NCBI GenBank assembly: GCA_002392625.1
Contig: DGHJ01000044.1
Location: forward strand, 1 to 11,135
Direction of reading: 5' to 3'
Length of the DNA stretch: 11,135 bases
From: Oscillospiraceae bacterium UBA3851
Lineage (GTDB): Bacteria; Bacillota; Clostridia; Oscillospirales; Oscillospiraceae
Shown here: positions 6,226 through 11,135 of the stretch, one piece after another
Numbering within the stretch: position 1 is the stretch's first letter
How the letters are laid out: each line of letters begins with the position of its first letter
Translations under genes and position numbers: made by a program
Notes under the pieces: model-generated
Databases searched by the model: none
What the model was told of the DNA's origin: nothing
Seen by the model: only the letters and a program-made list of their open reading frames with translations

Positions 6226-7002
6226 TCAGTCGATGGAGCGGGCAAAGGTGACGCCGCTCTTCTGCATATGCACGTCCAGCTTCACCCGGTCGGAGCGGAG
6301 ATAGCTGCAGGTGTACTCGTAGATGCGGCCATCGTCGGTGCGGGTGCGGCGGCGGTGGTAGAAGGCGCAGGAGCCCTCGGACACGCCCAGCAGGGCGGCG
6401 CAGCGGGCGTCCAGCACCACGGCCTCGTAGGTTTCCTCCGCGGCGGCGGGGGTGATGCCCACGTGGTAGAGCAGGCTGTAGAAGCTGTGGGTCTCCACCA
6501 TGTCGCGGGTCAGGTTGGGGTAGATGTACTGGGGGTAGTAGCTGGTCTCCAGGATCAGGGGCTGGCCGTCCACGTTGCGCACGCGGGTGAAGCAGTAGAC
6601 GTTGGTGCCCTCCGGCAGCTCCATCTTGCGGCAGATGTCGTCATCGGCGGGGATCACGGCAAAGTCCACCAGGGTGGAGGAGGGCGTCTTACCCATGGAG
6701 GAGACCTCCGTGGTGAAGGAGTACTGCACGCCCCGGCGGGTGGCGTTGGGATCGGAGACGAAGGTGCCCTTGCCCCGCTTGCGCACCACCAGCCCCTCGG
6801 CCTCCAGCTCGCCGATGGCCTGGCGCACGGTGTTGCGGCTGATGTCCAGCGCCCGGCACAGCTCCGACTCGGAGGGCAGCAGCTGCCCGATGGCCAGGGC
6901 GCCGGAGGAGATATTGTGCTTGATGATGCCCACCAGCTGGGCGTAGAGGGGAATGTCGCTGTCCATGCTGAGCCGGCTGGTGAGGATATGGTGTTGTGCC
7001 AT
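6226..7002 (-). CDS. GntR-family transcriptional regulator, HutC subfamily (wHTH + UTRA), 258 aa
   Basis: A DNA-binding regulator. The N-terminal winged helix lies at about 17-84, with the family pattern PLYAQLVGIIKHNI, PSESELCRALDISRNTVRQA (43-62) and the wing VRKRGKGTFV (73-82). The C-terminal UTRA ligand domain covers about 95-250, with RVRNVDGQPLILETSYY and YEYTCSYLRSDRVKLDV as its recognisable strands. UTRA regulators usually sense small metabolites, often sugars or sugar phosphates. The start at ATG 7000-7002 has AAAGGA about 10 nt upstream and begins just before the wHTH; the long open stretch upstream in this frame is antisense-like noise through the gap end. The gene lies between two gap genes, 131 nt after one and 246 nt before the other, which suggests they are its targets. 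No promoter of its own is visible, so it may depend on read-through from the upstream gap gene. Confidence 0.92.
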   Translation of the reverse strand: MAQHHILTSRLSMDSDIPLYAQLVGIIKHNISSGALAIGQLLPSESELCRALDISRNTVRQAIGELEAEGLVVRKRGKGTFVSDPNATRRGVQYSFTTEVSSMGKTPSSTLVDFAVIPADDDICRKMELPEGTNVYCFTRVRNVDGQPLILETSYYPQYIYPNLTRDMVETHSFYSLLYHVGITPAAAEETYEAVVLDARCAALLGVSEGSCAFYHRRRTRTDDGRIYEYTCSYLRSDRVKLDVHMQKSGVTFARSID

Positions 7003-7023
7003 GACAGTAAGGTCCTTTCCGAA

Positions 7024-7042
7024 CGGGGCGCGTATTGCCCCG
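7024..7042 (-). promoter_or_regulatory. Hairpin directly before the gntR ribosome binding site
   Basis: On the minus strand CGGGGC (7037-7042), a 7-nt loop and GCCCCG (7024-7029), extendable by flanking GAA/TTC. It ends a few nt before GGAAAGGA. No T-run follows, so it is more likely to affect translation or mRNA stability than to terminate. Confidence 0.5.
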
Positions 7043-7062
7043 CTTCGTGATTTGCGGCGGAT

Positions 7063-7100
7063 GGAAATAGCGCCGCCCCGGAGGGGGCGGCGACATTTCC
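7063..7100 (-). terminator. Long hairpin after the upstream gap gene, weak or partial terminator
   Basis: GGAAAT and GCCGCCCC pair with GGGGCGGC and ATTTCC, about 17 bp with one mismatch and one G-U, around a 4-nt loop. It lies 33 nt after the gap stop. The following minus-strand sequence has no real T-run, so read-through into gntR is likely; a role as a partial terminator or 3'-end stabiliser is inference. Confidence 0.6.
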
Positions 7101-7133
7101 GGAACAAAAAAGGAAGGAAAACAGGTATAGGGA

Positions 7134-8144
7134 TTATTTGTGATCCACAGAATACATGTGCTCGATGAGGCACAGGATCTTGTCGGAGTAGCCGATCTCG
7201 TTGTCGTACCAGGACACGACCTTCACGAAGGTGTCGGTCAGGGCGATGCCGGCCTTGGCGTCGAAAATGGAGGTGCGGGTGTCGCCCAGGAAGTCGGAGG
7301 ACACCACGGACTCCTCGGTGTAGCCCAGGATGCCCTTCAGCTCGCCCTCGGAGGCGGCCTTCATGGCCTGGCAAATCTCGTCGTAGGTGGCGGGCTTGGC
7401 CAGGTTGACGGTCAGATCCACCACGGACACGTCCAGAGTGGGCACGCGGTAGGACATGCCGGTCAGCTTGCCGTTCAGGGCGGGGATGACCTTGCCCACG
7501 GCCTTGGCGGCGCCGGTGGAGCTGGGAATGATGTTGCCGGAAGCGGCACGGCCGCCGCGCCAGTCCTTCAGAGACACGCCGTCCACGGTCTTCTGGGTGG
7601 CGGTGGTGGAATGAACGGTGGCCATCAGGCCCTCGGTAATGCCGAAGTTGTCGTTCAGCACCTTGGCGATGGGGGCCAGGCAGTTGGTGGTGCAGCTGGC
7701 GTTGGAGACGAAGACCATGTCGGAGGTGTAGGTGTCCTCATTGACGCCCACCACGAACATGGGGGTATCGTCCTTGGAGGGAGCGGACATGACTACGTGC
7801 TTGGCGCCGGCCTGGATATGGGCGGCAGCCTTCTCCTTGGTCAGGAACAGGCCGGTGGACTCGATGACGTACTCAGCCTCCAGCTTGGCCCAGGGCAGGT
7901 TGGAGGGGTCGCGCTCGGCGTACACCGGGATGCTGTGGCCGTTGACGATGATGGTGTTTTCGGTGGCGTCCACGGTGCCCTCGAACTTGCCATGCATGGT
8001 GTCGTACTTCAGCATATAGGCCAAATAGTCGGCGGGGCACAGGTCGTTGATGCCGACGATCTCAATGTCAGGGTGGTTCAGACTGACGCGCATGACCATG
8101 CGCCCGATACGGCCAAAGCCGTTGATACCGATTTTAATGCTCAT
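7134..8144 (-). CDS. gap: Glyceraldehyde-3-phosphate dehydrogenase, NAD type, glycolytic, 336 aa
   Basis: Class I GAPDH of glycolysis, cytosolic. It has GINGFGRIGR (6-15), the NAD-specificity Asp34 in GINDL, catalytic Cys151 in SNASCTTNCLAP, His178 in TVHSTTATQ, the conserved GKLTGMSYRVPT (225-236) and the end WYDNEIGYS. The length equals the normal enzyme. AGAGGA lies about 9 nt before the ATG, and a strong promoter with a short leader precedes it. Compared with the paralogue at 4939-5979 the fold motifs agree but the NAD-site loop differs sharply; the two are diverged paralogues, not a recent duplication. Transcription starts opposite the kinase-mnmA operon. The gntR gene follows after a hairpin and may be co-transcribed. 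A palindrome over the transcription start suggests repression by that regulator. Confidence 0.96.
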   Translation of the reverse strand: MSIKIGINGFGRIGRMVMRVSLNHPDIEIVGINDLCPADYLAYMLKYDTMHGKFEGTVDATENTIIVNGHSIPVYAERDPSNLPWAKLEAEYVIESTGLFLTKEKAAAHIQAGAKHVVMSAPSKDDTPMFVVGVNEDTYTSDMVFVSNASCTTNCLAPIAKVLNDNFGITEGLMATVHSTTATQKTVDGVSLKDWRGGRAASGNIIPSSTGAAKAVGKVIPALNGKLTGMSYRVPTLDVSVVDLTVNLAKPATYDEICQAMKAASEGELKGILGYTEESVVSSDFLGDTRTSIFDAKAGIALTDTFVKVVSWYDNEIGYSDKILCLIEHMYSVDHK

Positions 8145-8174
8145 AAACTACGTCCTCTCTAATGGAATATATCA

Positions 8175-8189
8175 AATGTATGGTACGTT
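8175..8189. promoter_or_regulatory. Palindromic operator candidate, copy 2 (at the upstream gap start point)
   Basis: On the minus strand AACGT-ACCAT-ACATT, matching copy 1 at 13 of 15 positions and sharing the next bases TG. It starts 5 bp after the -10 box, covering the predicted start point (near 8187) and the first transcribed bases, a position that suits a repressor. Confidence 0.5.
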
Positions 8190-8193
8190 TAGT

Positions 8194-8221
8194 ATTATAT
8201 GCAAAAATACAGAAAATGCAA
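8194..8221 (-). promoter_or_regulatory. Sigma-A promoter of the upstream gap gene
   Basis: On the minus strand TTGCAT (8216-8221), a 16-nt spacer and perfect TATAAT (8194-8199). The start near 8187 gives a leader of about 42 nt. Confidence 0.85.
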
Positions 8222-8245
8222 CCCTTTTTTGCAAAAATTTTCCCG

Positions 8246-8286
8246 ACGGCGCCAGGTCGACATTTTCCTTGTTTTTCCGGCGCCGT
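8246..8286. promoter_or_regulatory. Inverted repeat flanking the kinase-mnmA -35 region
   Basis: ACGGCGCC (8246-8253) and GGCGCCGT (8279-8286) are perfect inverted arms. Their starts are 33 bp apart, about three helical turns, so both face the same side of the DNA. The right arm lies in the promoter spacer. It could be a bipartite operator or a hairpin; no partner is known. Confidence 0.4.
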
Positions 8287-8297
8287 TCTGCTATAGT
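8269..8297 (+). promoter_or_regulatory. Sigma-A promoter of the kinase-mnmA operon
   Basis: TTGTTT (8269-8274), a 17-nt spacer and TATAGT (8292-8297). The start would be near 8304, about 86 nt before the chosen GTG. It is divergent from the gap promoter, with 47 bp between the two -35 boxes. Confidence 0.7.
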
Positions 8298-8389
8298 GAA
8301 GCGTGAAAGAAGGGGCTTTTGGCGGGATCTTCCGGGGATATTTTTTCCCAGGTCTGCCATGCTTATACATGAGGAAAGGGGGGCGTGAC

Positions 8390-9217
8390 GTGGAGCGAAA
8401 ACGGGACACGGAGCTGCTGAGCCAGGTGCTGGGCAGCGTGGCGTCTCAGATCAGCTCGTCGCTGGGCAATATCCATACCGCTCTGCAGTACCTGAATGCG
8501 GAACCGGCACAGCGCGGCGCGGAGGACGGGAAATACGCTGCCATTCTGACCCAGAGCTATTACCGGATATTGCGCCTCGTGAACAACATGTTCGATCTTT
8601 CGCAGCTGGAGGGAGAGAGGGTCGTCTGCGGGACGGAGCTGAATATCGTACCGTGGCTGGAGGAGCTGGTCCGCCTGGCACAGCCCCTGGCGCAGGAGCA
8701 GAAGCTGACGCTGACCTTCCGCAGCACCGAGAAGCGCCATATGGTGAGTATCCACGAGGGATACGGCGAGCGGATGGTGTGGAACCTGCTTTCCAACGCC
8801 ATGAAATTCACCCCCGCCGGCGGGCACATCGACGTGTCGCTGGATTTCCGGAGCGGTCAGGTCCTGCTGACGGTGGCGGACGACGGCTGCGGCATCCCGC
8901 CGGAGCAGATGGAGCTGATCTACGAACGATATCTGCACCCGGAGCGGACGGATCCCTTGCCTCACGGTCTGGGTCTTGGCCTGCCCCTTTGCCGTCGCAT
9001 CGCCGAGGGCCACGGCGGGCGGCTGCTGCTGACCTCCCGCCAGGGCGAGGGGACCACGGCTACGGTAGCGCTGCCGGACCGGGCGAGCCAGGAGTATACG
9101 CTGGAAACGGACATTTTTGTGCCGGACGGCGGATTCCCGCGGGAGCTGGTGGGGCTCAGCGATGCCCTGGGCTACCGGGCGTTTCTGCACGCGCAGCGGG
9201 GAGAAGAAGGCCAATGA
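8390..9217 (+). CDS. Soluble histidine-kinase-like ATPase with degenerate phosphoacceptor motif, 275 aa
   Basis: Two-component-type protein without membrane segments or a sensor domain. A dimerisation helix pair covers about 8-75: the second helix, RLVNNMFDLSQLEG (62-75), is typical HisKA, but the H-box reads SQISSSLGNI (19-28) where the family has HE[IL]RTPL..I, so the phosphorylated His is Ser. The nearest His is residue 29. The ATPase domain (about 120-230) looks intact: N-box NLLSNAMKFTP (132-142), G1 DDGCGIP (164-170) and G2 HGLGLGLPL (192-200). A 45-residue tail follows. GTG 8390 has AGGAAAGGGGGG just upstream; ATG 8369 is an alternative, and the GTG at 8303 coincides with the transcription start and is excluded. 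The stop overlaps the mnmA start (ATGA). No response regulator is in the window. It may act as an ATP-dependent partner or phosphatase; function unknown. Confidence 0.8.
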   Translation: MERKRDTELLSQVLGSVASQISSSLGNIHTALQYLNAEPAQRGAEDGKYAAILTQSYYRILRLVNNMFDLSQLEGERVVCGTELNIVPWLEELVRLAQPLAQEQKLTLTFRSTEKRHMVSIHEGYGERMVWNLLSNAMKFTPAGGHIDVSLDFRSGQVLLTVADDGCGIPPEQMELIYERYLHPERTDPLPHGLGLGLPLCRRIAEGHGGRLLLTSRQGEGTTATVALPDRASQEYTLETDIFVPDGGFPRELVGLSDALGYRAFLHAQRGEEGQ

Positions 9218-10266
9218 AGAACAAAGTGCTGGTGGCCATGTCCGGCGGGGTGGACAGCTCTGCCGCCGCCGTGCTGCTGCTGGAGCGGGGTTATGACTGC
9301 GACGGCGCCATGCTGAAGCTGCTGCCCGGCGACGACAGCAAGTGCTGCAGCGCCGAGGCCGCCGAGGAGGCGCGGGCTGTGGCATACCGGTTGGGTATGC
9401 AATTTTACGTGTTCAACGAGGTGGACCGATTCCGCCGTGACGTGACGGACCGGTTCGTGGCGGAGTACTGCGCCGGGCGCACGCCAAACCCCTGCATCGA
9501 CTGCAACCGCTGCCTGAAATTCGGCGCCCTGCTGGAAAAGGCGCTTGTTCTGGGCTACGACTATCTGGCCACCGGGCACTACGCCCGCGTGGCTTATGAC
9601 GAAGCCACAGGCAAATACCGCCTGCTGCGCTGCGCCGACCGGGGCAAGGACCAGAGCTACGTGCTCTATCAGCTGAAGCAGCGCCAGCTCAGCCACCTGC
9701 TGCTGCCGGTGGGGGACTACGACAAGCCCGCCATCCGGGAGCAGGCCCGACGGGCCGGCCTCCGCAACGCCGACCGGGCGGACAGCCAGGACATCTGCTT
9801 CGTGCCTGACGGCGACTACGTGAGCTTTCTCCGGCGCAGCGGCGTGACGCTGACGCCCGGCGATTTCGTGGATGAGAACGGCGCGGTGCTGGGCCGCCAC
9901 CGGGGTTTGCCCTGCTACACCATCGGCCAGGGGAAGGGGCTGGGCATCAGCCTGGGCCGCCACGTGTACGTGCTGGACAAGGACCCGGTCGCCAACACCG
10001 TGACCCTGGGGGACAACGACCGCCTGTTCCGCACGGGCCTCACCGCCTGCGCCGTCAACTGGATCAGCGGCGAGGCGCCGGAGGGACCCATCCGCTGCAC
10101 CGCCAAGACCCGTTACCGCCAGACGGACGCCCCTGCCACCGCCACGCCCCTGCCGGATGGGCGGATGCAGGTGGATTTCGACGAGCCGCAGCGGGCTGTC
10201 ACCGCCGGACAGGCGGTGGTGCTTTACGACGGGGACACCGTCCTGGGCGGCGGAACGATCGAATAA
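9214..10266 (+). CDS. mnmA: tRNA-specific 2-thiouridylase MnmA, 350 aa
   Basis: Puts sulfur on U34 of tRNA-Lys, Glu and Gln (s2U34) using ATP activation and a persulfide relay. The N-terminal PP-loop ATPase motif SGGVDSS is at 10-16. The catalytic Cys pair is Cys94 in TPNPCIDCNRCLKFG and Cys195 in DSQDICFVP. The TGHYARV (120-126) and GKDQSYVLYQL (144-154) tRNA/ATP signatures are present. The C-terminal part has YTIGQGKGLGI (235-245) and the beta-barrel end (RAVTAGQAVVLYDGD). The length is normal for the family. The ATG overlaps the kinase stop by 4 nt and has AGAAGG just upstream, so translation is coupled. Bacillota often have mnmA next to a cysteine desulfurase; here the partner is a kinase-like gene, and no desulfurase is seen. 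A strong terminator closes the operon. Confidence 0.96.
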   Translation: MKNKVLVAMSGGVDSSAAAVLLLERGYDCDGAMLKLLPGDDSKCCSAEAAEEARAVAYRLGMQFYVFNEVDRFRRDVTDRFVAEYCAGRTPNPCIDCNRCLKFGALLEKALVLGYDYLATGHYARVAYDEATGKYRLLRCADRGKDQSYVLYQLKQRQLSHLLLPVGDYDKPAIREQARRAGLRNADRADSQDICFVPDGDYVSFLRRSGVTLTPGDFVDENGAVLGRHRGLPCYTIGQGKGLGISLGRHVYVLDKDPVANTVTLGDNDRLFRTGLTACAVNWISGEAPEGPIRCTAKTRYRQTDAPATATPLPDGRMQVDFDEPQRAVTAGQAVVLYDGDTVLGGGTIE

Positions 10267-10284
10267 TGGAATATATGGAATATA
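10267..10284 (+). repeat. Tandem 9-bp repeat after mnmA
   Basis: TGGAATATA occurs twice in direct succession, starting right after the mnmA stop and ending just before the terminator stem. It is short and probably of no function. Confidence 0.5.
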
Positions 10285-10287
10285 AAT

Positions 10288-10325
10288 AAAGCACCCGCGT
10301 CTTTGAAGTGACGCGGGTGCTTTTT
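10288..10325. terminator. Strong intrinsic terminator of mnmA, probably bidirectional
   Basis: A 14-bp stem AAAGCACCCGCGTC / GACGCGGGTGCTTT (10288-10301, 10310-10323) with an 8-nt loop. It is followed by a T-run on the plus strand; the A-rich left flank (AATAAATAAAG) gives a looser T-rich tract on the minus strand. The stop codon of the small minus-strand ORF overlaps its right edge. Confidence 0.93.
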
Positions 10326-10396
10326 CATCTGTCGCTGATCTCCCGGACATCGCCGAAGATCAGATCGTCGATATCGCCGCTGCGTTCCTCGCCCAC
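10325..10396 (-). CDS. Possible 23-residue acidic small protein
   Basis: Unrecognised. A GTG at 10394-10396 preceded at 4 nt by AGGAGGGG opens a 23-codon frame ending TGA at 10325-10327. The peptide is acidic, begins (M)GEERSGDIDDLIFGD and ends REISDR. Seventeen of the 22 codons after the start end in G or C, like the real genes around it, and Asp/Glu/Ile-rich composition is not typical of a random frame. It lies 63 nt downstream of the lipoprotein gene on the same strand, with a small hairpin between (CCCCT / AGGGG), and uses the mnmA terminator from the other side. It may be a true small protein of the lipoprotein operon, or the relic of a longer gene. No homology call is possible here. Confidence 0.45.
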   Translation of the reverse strand: MGEERSGDIDDLIFGDVREISDR

Positions 10397-10459
10397 AGGA
10401 CCCCTCCTTTTTCTCTTTCCCCTATCCTATGCAGGGAGGGGAAAAAGAATGACGGGCAG

Positions 10460-10930
10460 TCAGTCGGCGGGGGTCTCCAGGGGCTGGGGATCGGAGACGG
10501 AGACCTGGTGGTCGTACCACTTCCCCTTGGCGCCCACCAGGGCGCAGGGGAACTCCTCATCCAAAGCGGGCACGGGGATGTCGAAGCCGTAGACCTCGTC
10601 AGAGAGACCGTCGGAGTAGGTGACGGTATCCACCGTGGGCTGGAGCAGGACGGCGCCGTCCTTCTGGGCGTCCTCTGCCGTGCCGGGGAAGAGGTTGAGG
10701 ATGTTCTTGGAGGCCAGGGACACGTGAATGGTCATCTGGCCGTCCTTCACCGTCAGAACGCCCCTGCCCTCGTTGGCCTCGCTGACGTGGAACATGCCGT
10801 TATCGGTTTTGAACGCGGCGGTGTAGGTGCCGTCCGGCAGGGCGGGCTCCTTTTTGCCGCTGCCGCCGCAGGCGGCCAGCAGCGTGCAGCACAGGGCCAG
10901 CAGCGACAGCAGCGCAAAAAGCTTTTTCAT
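10460..10930 (-). CDS. Small lipoprotein, probable NEAT-like metal or tetrapyrrole-binding domain, 156 aa
   Basis: The start MKKLFALLSLLALCCTLLAAC is a lipoprotein signal peptide (here described as residues 1-21), with lipobox LAAC and acylated Cys21, then a GGSGKKEP linker. The mature part, about 33-146, is one all-beta-looking domain: DGTYTAAF (33-40), VLTVKDGQMTIHVSLASKN (58-76), a central segment with DGAVLL, then YGFDIPVPALDEEFPC (114-129) and YDHQVSVS (139-146). This order (DGTYT...LTVKDG..T..V...S.N...F.IPV.ALDE) is what I recall of small surface domains found beside iron/heme uptake and chelatase genes in Clostridia; the family name is not certain. It starts 19 nt after the chelatase-like gene stop, so one operon. 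The ribosome binding site is weak (AGGGGTGT). An earlier in-frame start would lie inside the upstream gene and lacks a signal peptide. Confidence 0.85.
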   Translation of the reverse strand: MKKLFALLSLLALCCTLLAACGGSGKKEPALPDGTYTAAFKTDNGMFHVSEANEGRGVLTVKDGQMTIHVSLASKNILNLFPGTAEDAQKDGAVLLQPTVDTVTYSDGLSDEVYGFDIPVPALDEEFPCALVGAKGKWYDHQVSVSDPQPLETPAD

Positions 10931-10949
10931 GGAAAGACACACCCCTGCG

Positions 10950-11135
10950 TTACTTGGCCAGCTCGGCCATGACGGCGCCGGTGTGGTCCACGTACAGGGC
11001 CTGGACGTCGGCAATGCGGCCGAGGCCGGCGATCTGGGTGTCGACCTTCTCGAACTTGCCGCTGGCGTTGAACATGCTGATCCAGGACTCGGCGTCTTCA
11101 GGATCGGCCATATCGTTGTTGGCGTGGTCGCCGGC
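10950..11135 (-). CDS. cbiK: CbiK-type sirohydrochlorin cobaltochelatase, C-terminal 61 aa (runs off the right edge)
   Basis: Only the last 61 residues are present. They begin AGDHANNDMADPEDAESW and continue with GLGRIADVQALYVDH, which is the closing part of anaerobic cobalt chelatases of the CbiK family (VAGDHANNDMAG.E.DSW...L.GLG....I...Y..H). The His in GDHANNDM is one of the metal-binding positions of this family. CbiK inserts Co2+ into sirohydrochlorin for cobalamin; related exported forms occur with iron and heme transporters. The lipoprotein 19 nt downstream favours the second setting here, but the N-terminus, which would show a signal peptide, is missing. The tail (GAVMAELAK) is slightly longer than I expect. 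Confidence 0.85.
   Translation of the reverse strand, partial: AGDHANNDMADPEDAESWISMFNASGKFEKVDTQIAGLGRIADVQALYVDHTGAVMAELAK

Noticed and set aside
7003..7374. In-frame N-terminal extension of the GntR regulator
   Set aside because: Arg/His/Gly-rich, runs into the gap gene and through the hairpins; the regulator fold begins right after the ATG at 7002, which has a ribosome binding site.
4939..8144. Recent tandem duplication of gap
   Set aside because: The two proteins share family motifs but differ through most of their length, including the cofactor loop, so they are old paralogues.
8653..9213. In-frame upstream extension of mnmA
   Set aside because: It overlaps the kinase ATPase domain in another frame; MnmA homologues start at the PP-loop end, and the ATGA overlap has its own ribosome binding site.
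8160..10276. TAATGGAATATAT found at 8160-8172 and 10264-10276
   Set aside because: One exact 13-mer repeat is about what chance gives in a window this long, and the contexts (a gap leader and the end of mnmA) are unrelated.
1..11135. Mobile element, CRISPR array, tRNA or defence system
   Set aside because: No terminal inverted repeats with a transposase, no spaced direct repeats, no cloverleaf, and all long genes have chromosomal housekeeping, transport or sporulation assignments.

Overview
The window looks like a piece of a high-GC, spore-forming Clostridia-type genome (Oscillospirales-like; this is inferred from strong third-position G/C, AGGAGG-type ribosome binding sites, sigma-A promoters and intrinsic terminators, plus an endospore gene, spoVAC). 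It reads as ordinary chromosome: I see no insertion sequence, integrase, tRNA, rRNA or CRISPR array. No gene-free stretch exceeds 300 bp; the longest are 246 bp (5980-6225) and 245 bp (8145-8389), and both are dense in regulatory sequence.

Layout. (a) 1-350, minus strand: a 2[4Fe-4S] ferredoxin followed after 1 nt by the first codons of hemW, from a good sigma-A promoter. (b) 356-890, plus strand: an isolated spoVAC with a forespore-type promoter and a bidirectional terminator. (c) 891-4760, minus strand: one very large RND efflux protein with a coiled-coil insertion in its first periplasmic domain and a Met/Gly-rich repeat loop in the second; no adaptor gene is adjacent. (d) 4939-8144, minus strand: two divergent GAPDH paralogues on either side of a GntR/UTRA regulator (gap, then gntR, then the second gap). 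The upstream copy has the usual NAD-type Asp; the downstream copy has Leu-Arg-Lys there. A 15-bp palindrome, AAYGTWCCATACATT, is shared by both gap upstream regions and is my best guess for the regulator's operator. (e) 8246-10325, plus strand: a divergent two-gene operon of a soluble histidine-kinase-like protein with a degenerate H-box, translationally coupled (ATGA overlap) to mnmA. (f) 10325-11135, minus strand: the C-terminus of a CbiK-type chelatase, a small lipoprotein and a possible 23-residue ORF sharing mnmA's terminator.

How the genes may work together: the central block is carbon metabolism, with GAPDH isoenzymes of probably different cofactor preference controlled by, or at least clustered with, a sugar-phosphate-type GntR regulator. 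The right end looks like the edge of a tetrapyrrole or metal uptake locus. The least explained parts are the RND insertions, the His-less kinase coupled to a tRNA thiolation enzyme, and the shared gap operator. All functional calls rest on motif reading without database searches.
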